Shown here: piece by piece, positions 9,849 through 18,883 of the stretch
Position numbering within the stretch: position 1 is the first letter of the stretch
How the letters are laid out: each line of letters starts with the position of its first letter
From: an uncultured Lachnospiraceae bacterium
GTDB lineage: Bacteria; Bacillota; Clostridia; Lachnospirales; Lachnospiraceae
NCBI GenBank assembly: GCA_946616305.1
Contig: CAMOIV010000003.1
Coordinates: 1-38,290 of the forward strand
Length of the DNA: 38,290 bases
Reading direction: 5' to 3'
The notes under the pieces: model-generated
Told to the model about the DNA's origin: nothing
Databases searched by the model: none
Seen by the model: only the letters and a program-made list of their open reading frames with translations
Program-made: the position numbers and the translations under genes

Positions 9849-12058
9849 TGCAGCTTGCCGGCGTAATCGACCACATAATCTATTTTAAAGAAGAGAGTTC
9901 ATATACCGTTCTCATACTCAACGCCACCGACGGGGAAGCATATACCTGCGTGGGAGAGCTTCCCGGGCTTTCCCCCGGTGAGGCGGTGATCTTTGAAGGC
10001 GATTTGGCCATCAATCCCAAATACGGAGTACAATTTCAGGTTTCAGGGTTTTCATTCAGTGCCATGGATGATGAGGCATCTGTGTTAAGATATCTGTCCT
10101 CGGGCTTTGTAAAAGGCATAGGTCCGGGCCTTGCAAAAAGGATAGTGGACAGATTCGGACAGGAGACCTTCAGGATCATGGAGGAGGAGCCCGAGCGTCT
10201 TGCAGAGATAAAGGGCATATCATTGAGGATGGCCGTTTCCATGGCAAGATCCTTTGAAGAAAGGGCGGGAAGCCGCCAGGCCATCTCATTCCTCATGCAG
10301 TACAATATAAGCCCGAACCTTGGGAAAAAGATATATGACCGGTACAAAGACGAAGTCTATGAGATCATCCGCAGCAATCCATACAGGCTTATCGAGGATA
10401 TAGACGGCGTAGGCTTTGAAACTGCAGACAGGCTGGCAGAGAGGACCGGTATCGCCAGGGATTCGGAATACAGGATCAGATCCGCCGTAATATATCTGTT
10501 GTCTTCCGCCCTGGCCCAGGGAAGCGTCTGTCTGACCCGGGAGGAGCTTATGGAGCGCGCCCTGGAGATTCTTGATGTGGACAGGGATCTTATCCTTAGA
10601 CAGCTTGACAACCTGTCCGTGGAACGCAAGATCATAAGGGAAGAAGAGGAAGGGACCTCCTACATTTACGGCGAGAATGCCTATTATACGGAAGCAGAGA
10701 TCGCCAGGCTTCTTTTCGACCTTAACCTGGGGGCGGCAAAGGATGAAAAGAAGGCATATGAAGCGGTCTTAAACCTGGAGAAGCAGGAGAGGATAACCCT
10801 TGAGGATATGCAAAGAGAAGCCGTGGTGGGAGCGATCTGTGATACGGTTTCCGTGATAACAGGTGGCCCCGGAACCGGCAAAACGACCATAACAAATCTG
10901 ATAATAAGGTATTTTGAGAGCCTCGGAATGGACATCACACTGGCAGCGCCTACCGGAAGAGCGGCAAAGAGACTGTCGGAAGCCACAGGCTGTGAGGCAA
11001 AGACAATACACAGGCTGCTGGGAGCAGGGGCTGTGGCAGAAGACACGGGCAGGGCGTATTTCATGCATGACAGGGAAAACCCTCTGGAGACCGATGTGAT
11101 AATCGTAGATGAAATGTCCATGGTGGATATGTTTGTATTCAGGGCAATGATAAGAGCGATCGTTCCGGGTACCAGACTGATCCTTGTGGGAGATTCAGAT
11201 CAGCTTCCGTCCGTGGGACCCGGTGCCGTATTGCGGGATATCATAGGGGCAGGCTGTTTCAGGGTGACGAAGCTGAACAGGATATACAGGCAGTCCGAGG
11301 CCTCGGCTATAGTCCGGAATGCCCATCTGATCATAGAGGGCAGGGATGTGGACCTTGATGAGAAGAGTTCGGATTTCTTCTTTCTCGAGAGGAGCGATCC
11401 GGAACGTATCATCATGGGCATGATATATCTTGCACAGAAAAAGCTGTCGGGCCACCTTGGATGTGACCCATTGGAGATACAGATCATGACTCCCATGAGA
11501 AAGGGAGTCCTTGGGGTGGAGAATCTGAACGTGAGGCTTCAGGAGGCAATGAACCCGCCTGATCCAAAAAAGAGGGAGATCGCAACACCAAACGGGATCA
11601 TCAGAGCCGGGGATAAGGTCATGCAGATCAAGAACGATTACGAGATGCCCTGGGAGATATCTAATAAAAGAGGGATGGTGTGCGAGACGGGAACCGGAGT
11701 GTTTAACGGAGACATAGGAAAGGTACTGTCAGTCTCTTTCGATTCATGTTATGTGAGGTTCGATGATGACAGGGAGGCTGTATACAAGGGAGATGCCGTT
11801 TCGGAACTGGAGCTGGCATATGCCATAACGGTGCACAAGTCCCAGGGCAGTGAGTACAAGGGTGTGATCATACCTCTGCTTGGAGGGCCGAAGATGCTGA
11901 TGAACCGCAACCTGCTTTATACGGCAGTGACCAGGGCAAAGGAGCTTGTGTGCATCATGGGTTCGAAACAGGCTGTAAAGGAGATGATAAGCAACGAAAG
12001 AGAGGAAAAAAGATACACGGGTCTTCAGAGGCGGCTATTGGAGATCATGGGTACTTGA
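9848..12058 (+). CDS. recD2: RecD2-type SF1B DNA helicase
   Basis: 736 aa; N-terminal HhH region, Walker A VITGGPGTGKTTITN, DEMSMVD, C-terminal AYAITVHKSQGSEYKGVIIPL. Its start overlaps the preceding stop (TAATG). Confidence 0.95.
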   Translation: MQLAGVIDHIIYFKEESSYTVLILNATDGEAYTCVGELPGLSPGEAVIFEGDLAINPKYGVQFQVSGFSFSAMDDEASVLRYLSSGFVKGIGPGLAKRIVDRFGQETFRIMEEEPERLAEIKGISLRMAVSMARSFEERAGSRQAISFLMQYNISPNLGKKIYDRYKDEVYEIIRSNPYRLIEDIDGVGFETADRLAERTGIARDSEYRIRSAVIYLLSSALAQGSVCLTREELMERALEILDVDRDLILRQLDNLSVERKIIREEEEGTSYIYGENAYYTEAEIARLLFDLNLGAAKDEKKAYEAVLNLEKQERITLEDMQREAVVGAICDTVSVITGGPGTGKTTITNLIIRYFESLGMDITLAAPTGRAAKRLSEATGCEAKTIHRLLGAGAVAEDTGRAYFMHDRENPLETDVIIVDEMSMVDMFVFRAMIRAIVPGTRLILVGDSDQLPSVGPGAVLRDIIGAGCFRVTKLNRIYRQSEASAIVRNAHLIIEGRDVDLDEKSSDFFFLERSDPERIIMGMIYLAQKKLSGHLGCDPLEIQIMTPMRKGVLGVENLNVRLQEAMNPPDPKKREIATPNGIIRAGDKVMQIKNDYEMPWEISNKRGMVCETGTGVFNGDIGKVLSVSFDSCYVRFDDDREAVYKGDAVSELELAYAITVHKSQGSEYKGVIIPLLGGPKMLMNRNLLYTAVTRAKELVCIMGSKQAVKEMISNEREEKRYTGLQRRLLEIMGT

Positions 12059-12062
12059 TCTC

Positions 12063-12758
12063 CTGTTTCCCGTTAGATGCCCCTTTTGCGACGATATACT
12101 GCCCTATGGACTTAAGGGTCTGTGCTTTGACTGCAGGAGGAAGCTGAAGGAGGGTGCCCTTCTGATCGGAAGGGATCACTGCATGAGGTGCGGCAAGCTC
12201 CTGGAAAAAGGAGAGATCGAGTATTGCAGAGACTGTAAAAAGACAGTCCACAGCTTTGACAGGGGAAGAGCGCTGTATGTATATAATGATACGGTAAAAG
12301 CCGCAATAACAAGGTTCAAATTCGGCAACAGACCCGAATACGCCGGGTACTTCGGCGAACAAACGACGTCACATCTTGAGGACTTTATCATGAACAGCCG
12401 ACCCGATGCCATAGTCCCGGTGCCTGTTTCAAAAGAAAAACTGAAGCGGCGGGGATACAATCAGGCAGAGCTTCTGGCACGTCAGATATCATCAAGGACC
12501 GGGATCCCGGTGAATACATCCATGGTAACGAGAATACAGGATACTATACCCATGAAGGAGCTTGGAAGAGCGGAGCGAATGAAAAACCTTAAAGGGGTTT
12601 TCAAAGTGGGTGTTATTGATGTAGAATGTAGGAACGTCTTAGTAGTGGATGATATTTATACTACGGGCAGTACGATGGATGCTATGGCTGATGTATTAAA
12701 GCAGAACGGGGTGGAGAGAGTATTCTTTGTGACTCTGGCTGCCGGTATATCGGTTTAG
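12063..12758 (+). CDS. comF: ComF family protein (zinc ribbon plus phosphoribosyltransferase); start codon uncertain
   Basis: The ORF track begins at ATG 12183, but the same frame is open from 11991 and encodes ...VLDLLFPVRCPFCDDILPYGLKGLCFDCRRKLKEGALLIGRDHCMRCGKL..., the ComF zinc ribbon; PRTase motif NVLVVDDIYTTGSTMD. 12063 is a placeholder (CTG). Confidence 0.85.
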   Translation: MFPVRCPFCDDILPYGLKGLCFDCRRKLKEGALLIGRDHCMRCGKLLEKGEIEYCRDCKKTVHSFDRGRALYVYNDTVKAAITRFKFGNRPEYAGYFGEQTTSHLEDFIMNSRPDAIVPVPVSKEKLKRRGYNQAELLARQISSRTGIPVNTSMVTRIQDTIPMKELGRAERMKNLKGVFKVGVIDVECRNVLVVDDIYTTGSTMDAMADVLKQNGVERVFFVTLAAGISV

Positions 12759-12792
12759 GGCATAAATTCATTATCTTGATAGGAGAATAGCC

Positions 12793-13200
12793 ATGGAAGT
12801 TAAGAATTGTCGTAAGTGCGGAAGGATATTCAACTATATCGGAGGTATGCCGATTTGTCCTATGTGTAAGGAGAACCTGGAGAAGAAATTCGAAGAGGTT
12901 AAGAATTATATCAGAGAGAATCCTCAGTCAGGCATTCCCGACATCTCCAGGGATTGTGAGGTTGAAACGGGACAGATACAGCAGTGGATCCGCGAGGAGA
13001 GGCTGGTATTTGCGGATGATTCACCGGTGGGCATACCCTGTGAGAGATGCGGGACCATGATCCACAGCGGCAGATACTGTGATAAGTGTAAAGCCGAGCT
13101 GGCAAGCGGACTGAACAATTCCATAGCAAAGCCTCAGGCACCGGTCAATGAGCCCAAGAAGAACACAAGGGACAACCCGGCCATGAGGTTCTTAAGATGA
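12793..13200 (+). CDS. YvyF/TIGR03826-like flagellar operon protein
   Basis: 135 aa; two zinc-finger modules (CRKCGRIFNYIGGMPICPMC; CERCGTMIHSGRYCDKC) around a helix-turn-helix-like segment. ComFC-YvyF adjacency matches the B. subtilis comF locus. Confidence 0.8.
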   Translation: MEVKNCRKCGRIFNYIGGMPICPMCKENLEKKFEEVKNYIRENPQSGIPDISRDCEVETGQIQQWIREERLVFADDSPVGIPCERCGTMIHSGRYCDKCKAELASGLNNSIAKPQAPVNEPKKNTRDNPAMRFLR

Positions 13201-13601
13201 GCACCATAGATGGTGACAGAGTGATGCTGATGACCAGGATGGCCTCTTTTGAAGAGAACGAAGGCAAAGAGGCTATCAGGATCTGTAACTATTTCAGGAG
13301 CGATTACGTTACATTGAATGTTGTCAGATCCATTGTTTCCGCCACAGTTTCCTACGGACTTGTCCTGGGACTGTACATCTACTACAACATAGATCAGCTA
13401 CTTCAGGATATATATACGATGGATCTGATCGAAACCGGCAGAAGGCTCATCACCGCATATGTGATATTTGCGGGAGCTTTCGGCATCATAGCCTATGTCG
13501 TGTACTCCTTCAGATACGATAAAGCCAAAAAGCAGCTCAAGGATTATAATTATGCCTTACGGGAGCTGCTTAATATACAGGAAGTAGACATCGATGGATA
13601 A
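13197..13601 (+). CDS. Uncharacterised small membrane protein (about 2 TM helices)
   Basis: 134 aa; ATGA overlap with the upstream stop; hydrophobic segments IVSATVSYGLVLGLYIYY and LITAYVIFAGAFGIIAYVVYSF. Confidence 0.75.
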   Translation: MSTIDGDRVMLMTRMASFEENEGKEAIRICNYFRSDYVTLNVVRSIVSATVSYGLVLGLYIYYNIDQLLQDIYTMDLIETGRRLITAYVIFAGAFGIIAYVVYSFRYDKAKKQLKDYNYALRELLNIQEVDIDG

Positions 13602-14541
13602 TATTTATGAAATAAGAGATTACATAGAAGGATTTGTCAGCCGTTTTGAGATATGGATCAAGGCAGCTTTCAGATTCATTCTTGCCATGATCACCCTTTC
13701 CGTGGTAAACGGCAGATTGGGATATATGGAGAGGCTCGATTCCTCAACCATAGTGGTGGCAGTATCTCTTTTATGCGCACTGATGCCCTCGGGGATGATC
13801 GTATTCTTCGCGGCTGTCTTTGTTGTTCTTCATGCATATGCCCTTTCCCTGGAAGTGGCTATCATAGTTCTGGCATTGTTCCTGCTGATGTTTCTGCTTT
13901 ATTTCAGATTCACACCCAATGATACTCTGGCGGTGATACTGACACCGATTTCATTCCTCGTAGGGATACCCCACACCATGCCTCTCATATACGGCCTTTG
14001 CGGTTCTCCGTTTTCGGCACTTTCTGTAGGCTTCGGTGCGATCTCTTATTTCACGGTGGACTACGTTTCCGATTCCGCGGATAAGATCAAGGGCATGACG
14101 GATGCCACCACGGTGGAGCGTTTCAGGACCATTCTTGACGGGATGATCAAGAACCGTACCATGATGGCCTATGTTATCGCTTTTGCCGCCACCGTGGTAC
14201 TTGTGAGCATAATAAGACGGCTGCCCATTAAGCATGCATGGTCCATAGCCATAGGCCTCGGTGCAGCCACTGAGATAATAATGCTTATGATACTGTCCGT
14301 CAGGCTTAATGCGGATATAAACATCCCGCCGCTCTTTGTGGGGACCATCATAGCCACAGCCATAGCATTCCTGTATAAGCTGTTCGTATTCAGCGTCGAT
14401 TATGCAAGGACGGAGAGAGTCCAGTTTGAGGACGACAGCTATGTGTACTACGTGAAGGCGGTTCCCAAGATCAAGACCTCCGTAAAAAGGAGGATGGCAA
14501 AGGACAGGAAAGAGAAAAAAGAGCAGGAAGAAGACTATTAA
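13594..14541 (+). CDS. Uncharacterised polytopic membrane protein upstream of cdaA
   Basis: 315 aa with many hydrophobic segments and a charged C-terminal tail (KRRMAKDRKEKKEQEEDY); overlaps the previous gene by 8 nt; its stop is immediately followed by the cdaA ATG (TAAATG). Confidence 0.8.
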   Translation: MDNIYEIRDYIEGFVSRFEIWIKAAFRFILAMITLSVVNGRLGYMERLDSSTIVVAVSLLCALMPSGMIVFFAAVFVVLHAYALSLEVAIIVLALFLLMFLLYFRFTPNDTLAVILTPISFLVGIPHTMPLIYGLCGSPFSALSVGFGAISYFTVDYVSDSADKIKGMTDATTVERFRTILDGMIKNRTMMAYVIAFAATVVLVSIIRRLPIKHAWSIAIGLGAATEIIMLMILSVRLNADINIPPLFVGTIIATAIAFLYKLFVFSVDYARTERVQFEDDSYVYYVKAVPKIKTSVKRRMAKDRKEKKEQEEDY

Positions 14542-15402
14542 ATGCAGCAGATCATTGATATGATCAAAAACTTCATAAGCTTCGACTCAATACCGGCGAT
14601 GGGGATCACAGATTATCTTGAGATCCTCATTATAGCATTTCTGGTATATGAGGTGATGATATGGGTCCGCGAGACCAGGGCATGGTCACTGATGAAGGGT
14701 GTGGTTGTGATCATACTTTTCGTGCTGTTTGCATATCTTCTCCAGATGACTACCATACTGTGGCTGGTCCGCAACGGATTCAGCGTACTCATCATGGCAG
14801 CCCTTATCATATTTCAGCCGGAGCTCAGGAGAGCTCTGGATCACCTGGGCAGGAAGAATTTCGTTTCCTCCTTCTTCAGCTTCAATAATTCAAACGTCAA
14901 CGAGCGTTTCTCCGATAAGACCATGAATGAGGTCATAAAGGCCAGCTACGAGATGGGAAGAGAGAGAACGGGAGCCCTCATAGTCATACGCCAGGAGGAT
15001 CCCTTGAATGAATACATCAATACCGGCATAGAGGTAGATGCGGTAGTTACAAGTCAGCTGCTCATCAACATTTTCGAGCATAATACTCCTCTTCACGACG
15101 GAGCAGTGATCATAGAAGGCGACAGGGTGATCTCGGCGACCTGCTATCTGCCCCTTTCAGACAACATGGAGCTTTCCAAGGATCTGGGCACCCGGCACAG
15201 AGCGGGAGTCGGTATATCCGAAGCCACAGATTCTCTCACCATAATCGTATCCGAGGAGACCGGCAGGGTATCCGTAGCTTATGAGGGAAGCTTAAACAGA
15301 AACGTGGATCAGGATACGTTAAGGGATGAGCTCACAAGGCTTCAGAACAAGACGGTTATAGATAATAAGAGAAGCATAATCAAAGGGAGGACGAAGAAAT
15401 GA
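14542..15402 (+). CDS. cdaA: Membrane-bound diadenylate cyclase CdaA (DisA_N domain)
   Basis: Three N-terminal TM helices; DAC motifs LHDGAVII and GTRHRAGVGISE. Confidence 0.96.
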   Translation: MQQIIDMIKNFISFDSIPAMGITDYLEILIIAFLVYEVMIWVRETRAWSLMKGVVVIILFVLFAYLLQMTTILWLVRNGFSVLIMAALIIFQPELRRALDHLGRKNFVSSFFSFNNSNVNERFSDKTMNEVIKASYEMGRERTGALIVIRQEDPLNEYINTGIEVDAVVTSQLLINIFEHNTPLHDGAVIIEGDRVISATCYLPLSDNMELSKDLGTRHRAGVGISEATDSLTIIVSEETGRVSVAYEGSLNRNVDQDTLRDELTRLQNKTVIDNKRSIIKGRTKK

Positions 15403-16751
15403 AAAAACGTCTGACCGACATTTTCCGCTTTTTGACAAAAAACATAGTGGTCAAGCTTCTTTCGCTGTTCCTGGCCTTACTGATCTGGCTTGTGGTGGTA
15501 AGTATAGATAATCCCGTGAAGGATCAGACCTTTACCCAGATACCGGTCACGGTCCTTAACGGCCAGATATTCGAACAGGAAGGGCAGGCCTATGAGCTGT
15601 CAGAGAATTCCCAGACCGTGGCTGTAACGGTCAGGGCAGAAAGAACGGTGCTCTCCCAGCTTTCAAGAGACGATTTCACCGCTACGGTGGATATGAACAA
15701 CTACTCCAACGGCAGAGTACCCATCAATGTTAAGGCAAACAGACTGTCTGACAGGATCGCCAGCATAACCCCCCGTTCTTCGTATGCCACCGTGCATGTT
15801 GAGGAGCTGGGCACCAAGCAGTTCTCAATAGATTATGAGATATCCGGAGAACCGGAGACGGGATATTCCGTAGGAGACGTGGTCCTTGCGAACAACGTGG
15901 TCAGAGTACAGGGACCGGAGTCGGTAGTGAATACCATAGACCGCGCAGTGGTCGTCATATCCGCACAGGGCATGACAAGGGATATGAGAACAGAGGCTCC
16001 CATCGTATTCATCGATCATAACGGTGATGAGGTGGATACAAGCGCACTGGAGCTCTCAAGGACCTCTGTTTCCGCTACAGTGGAGATATGGAAGGATAAG
16101 GAGGTCAGCATAACCTACGGCTATACGGGCACTCCGGCAGAGGGCTTCTCGGCCACAGGCAAGGTTGTGGCTACCATAAACTCTCTTCTGGTAGGCGGAG
16201 ATCCCGAGATCCTGGATGAGCTGACAAGCATCAGTATCCCCGCCAGCGAGATCGATATCACAGGGGCTACGGAAAGCGTTATAAAGACTATAGACCTGGC
16301 AGCTTATCTTCCTTCCAAGGTGCATGTGGCAAACGAGTCCGAGGACACCGTATCCACCATAACCGTGGAGATAGTGGCAATGAGCCTGCTGAATGTTGAA
16401 GTACCTGCTGCAAATATAACCATAAGCAATGTTCCCGAAGGGTTTACTGCAGTCATGGGGGACGGGGCGACAACTGTCGTTACAGGCGTGAGAGGTCTGC
16501 CGGATGTACTGGCAACCGTCAACGGCTCCATGCTCACCGGACATATAGACATGAATGAGGTCAAAGCCAAGAATAATATTGAGGAATGGACCACGGGACT
16601 GTATGATGCAGATGTGGTATTTGCATATCCCGAAGGGGTATACGGAAGCGGCGTTGTGACCACCGTAAAGATATTTGTTCAGGAGGGTGCGTTGATCTCT
16701 GCACCCGACTCGCCGGCTGCCGATAATTCCGGTACAGATAATGAAAGATGA
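15399..16751 (+). CDS. cdaR: YbbR-domain protein CdaR (CdaA regulator)
   Basis: 450 aa; N-terminal TM (IVVKLLSLFLALLIWLVVVSIDNPV) and repeated YbbR-like extracytoplasmic modules; ATGA overlap with cdaA. Confidence 0.93.
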   Translation: MKKRLTDIFRFLTKNIVVKLLSLFLALLIWLVVVSIDNPVKDQTFTQIPVTVLNGQIFEQEGQAYELSENSQTVAVTVRAERTVLSQLSRDDFTATVDMNNYSNGRVPINVKANRLSDRIASITPRSSYATVHVEELGTKQFSIDYEISGEPETGYSVGDVVLANNVVRVQGPESVVNTIDRAVVVISAQGMTRDMRTEAPIVFIDHNGDEVDTSALELSRTSVSATVEIWKDKEVSITYGYTGTPAEGFSATGKVVATINSLLVGGDPEILDELTSISIPASEIDITGATESVIKTIDLAAYLPSKVHVANESEDTVSTITVEIVAMSLLNVEVPAANITISNVPEGFTAVMGDGATTVVTGVRGLPDVLATVNGSMLTGHIDMNEVKAKNNIEEWTTGLYDADVVFAYPEGVYGSGVVTTVKIFVQEGALISAPDSPAADNSGTDNER

Positions 16752-16756
16752 TGGCA

Positions 16757-16785
16757 TTGAATAATTATTGAATATTTGGTATATT
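16757..16785 (+). promoter_or_regulatory. Sigma-A-like promoter for the HPr gene
   Basis: TTGAAT - 17 nt - TATATT, 35 nt upstream of the HPr ATG at 16821. Confidence 0.7.
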
Positions 16786-16820
16786 ATTGTAATAATATCC
16801 ACAGGGGAGACAGATTCAGA

Positions 16821-17084
16821 ATGGTTTCACAAAAAGTTACAATTAAAAACCCCACAGGACTTCACCTACGTCCGGCAGGAATCCTATGCAAGGAAGCTAT
16901 GCAGTACAAATCACTGATCACATTTAAGTTCAGAGAGAATACCGCCAATGCAAAGAGTGTCCTATCGGTTTTGGGAGCGTGCGTCAAGTGCGGTGATGAG
17001 ATCGAGATCTTCTGTGAAGGAGAGGACGAGGAGAAAGCGCTGAGAGCGCTGCTAAATGCCATCGAGTCCGGTCTCGGAGAATAA
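16821..17084 (+). CDS. HPr family phosphocarrier protein
   Basis: MVSQKVTIKNPTGLHLRPAG (phospho-His motif), NAKSVLSVL (Ser-46 region). The ORF-track start at 16776 lies inside the predicted promoter; ATG 16821 has a GGGGAG SD. Confidence 0.92.
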   Translation: MVSQKVTIKNPTGLHLRPAGILCKEAMQYKSLITFKFRENTANAKSVLSVLGACVKCGDEIEIFCEGEDEEKALRALLNAIESGLGE

Positions 17085-17097
17085 GATCAAAGATCGT

Positions 17098-17131
17098 AAA
17101 GTCTCTCTGATGAACATCAGAGAGACTTTTA
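17098..17131 (+). terminator. Rho-independent terminator after HPr
   Basis: GTCTCTCTGATG/CATCAGAGAGAC perfect 12-bp inverted repeat, flanked by AAA and followed by TTTT. Confidence 0.9.
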
Positions 17132-17176
17132 TAGTGTTTAAAGATATAAGATGCTTTACATACAGGAGGAGTGAAA

Positions 17177-18883
17177 ATGCTTAATTACAAAAGATATAAG
17201 AGGAATCCGGTCATAGATTATCCTGAAAGAAAGTGGCCCGGACGCCAGATCGAGAAGGCACCCACATGGGTCTCCGTAGACTTAAGGGATGGCAATCAGG
17301 CTCTGGTGGAGCCCATGGTGGTTTCCGAGAAGATAGAGATGTTCAGCCATCTTGTAAAGCTTGGATTCAAGGAGATAGAGATCGGCTTTCCCGCAGCCAG
17401 TCAGATCGAATTTGATTTCTTAAGAGAGCTTGTGGACAGAAATCTGATACCGGAGGATGTTACGGTCCAGGTGCTGTCGCAGTGCAGGGAAGAGCTCATA
17501 GACCGTACATTTAAGGCAATAAAGGGGATACCCAGGGCCATAGTCCATATCTACAATTCCACCTCCACATTACAAAGAGATGTGGTATTCGGCATGGATA
17601 AGGAGGCGATAAAGGAGCTTGCCGTTTCCGGTACCAGGATGGTAAAGGAAAGAGCCCGAAATTTCCCCGGAGAGATCATACTGGAGTATTCTCCTGAAAG
17701 CTTCACCGGTACGGAACCGGATTATGCCTGTGAGGTCTGCAATGCCGTTACGGAAGAGTGGGGAGCGACTCCCGACAATAAGGTCATCATCAATCTTCCC
17801 GCCACGGTGGAGATGACCACCCCTAATGTCTATGCGGATATCATAGAGTGGGAGAGCAATCATCTTGCCAGAAGGGATTCCGTCATATTGTCCGTCCATC
17901 CCCACAACGACCGCGGTACCGGAGTTGCAGCCACAGAGCTTGCCATGCTGGCGGGAGCCGAGAGAGTAGAGGGCACCCTTTTCGGAAACGGGGAGAGGAC
18001 CGGTAACGTAGATGTGCTCACCGTAGCTTACAACATGTTCTCTCAGGGCATTGATCCCGAACTTAACATCGATAATGTCAATGAGATAATAGATATGTAC
18101 GAGAAATGTACCAAGATGAAGATAGATCCCAGGCATCCTTACGCCGGAAAGCTTGTATTCACAGCCTTCTCCGGCTCTCATCAGGATGCCATCTCCAAGG
18201 GGATCAAGGCGATGATGGAGAGACATCCCGATACATGGGAGGTGCCCTATCTGCCCATAGACCCCGCGGATATCGGAAGGGAATACGAGCCTATCGTACG
18301 TATCAACTCCCAGTCGGGCAAGGGCGGAGTTGCCTTTATCATGGACTCTTATTTCGGCTTCAAGCTTCCGAAGGGGATGCACCGGGAATTTGCCGCCGTC
18401 ATCCAGAGTATCTCGGAGAAGCAGGGTGAGGTGGCTCCTGCTCAGGTTATGGATGAGTTCAGAAGAGAATACCTTAATAAAAAGGAGCCCATCCACTTCA
18501 GAAAGCTGCAGATGGTGGACCTTTCCGTAGAGGAGGACTCGGAATTCGATACTGAGGTCACCGTTAAATATACGGATCACGGAACAGAGAAGGAATTCAC
18601 GGCAACCGGAAACGGACCTATCGATGCGGTGAAGAGAGGACTCACGGAGGAGCTGGGTATCAACATCAAGATCGTGGATTACGAAGAGCATGCCCTTACG
18701 GGAGGCTCAAATGCTCAGGCAGCCGCCTACATCCATATGCTTTCGGTGGATGACAACAAGATAACCTATGGTGTGGGAGTATCCTCCAATATCACCAGGG
18801 CATCGGTCAGGGCTATGTTCTCAGCCGTCAACAGGCTTTTCGGAGAGCGTTTTGACGCCGAACACGCGAGAGACAACCAGTAG
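17177..18883 (+). CDS. leuA: 2-isopropylmalate synthase (LeuA)
   Basis: VDLRDGNQAL HMGL-like motif, HPHNDRGTGVAATELAMLAGAERVEGTLFGNGERTGNVD, C-terminal allosteric domain. AGGAGG SD at 17164-17169 favours ATG 17177 over GTG 17171. Confidence 0.96.
   Translation: MLNYKRYKRNPVIDYPERKWPGRQIEKAPTWVSVDLRDGNQALVEPMVVSEKIEMFSHLVKLGFKEIEIGFPAASQIEFDFLRELVDRNLIPEDVTVQVLSQCREELIDRTFKAIKGIPRAIVHIYNSTSTLQRDVVFGMDKEAIKELAVSGTRMVKERARNFPGEIILEYSPESFTGTEPDYACEVCNAVTEEWGATPDNKVIINLPATVEMTTPNVYADIIEWESNHLARRDSVILSVHPHNDRGTGVAATELAMLAGAERVEGTLFGNGERTGNVDVLTVAYNMFSQGIDPELNIDNVNEIIDMYEKCTKMKIDPRHPYAGKLVFTAFSGSHQDAISKGIKAMMERHPDTWEVPYLPIDPADIGREYEPIVRINSQSGKGGVAFIMDSYFGFKLPKGMHREFAAVIQSISEKQGEVAPAQVMDEFRREYLNKKEPIHFRKLQMVDLSVEEDSEFDTEVTVKYTDHGTEKEFTATGNGPIDAVKRGLTEELGINIKIVDYEEHALTGGSNAQAAAYIHMLSVDDNKITYGVGVSSNITRASVRAMFSAVNRLFGERFDAEHARDNQ

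Noticed and set aside
11950-12147. 65-aa + strand ORF spanning the recD2-comF junction
   Set aside because: It is in the third frame; the flanking frames encode the conserved recD2 C-terminus and the ComF zinc ribbon.
17570-18691. 373-aa minus-strand ORF antisense to leuA
   Set aside because: leuA is unmistakable on the + strand. The antisense product has no recognisable motifs and looks like a codon-bias shadow ORF.
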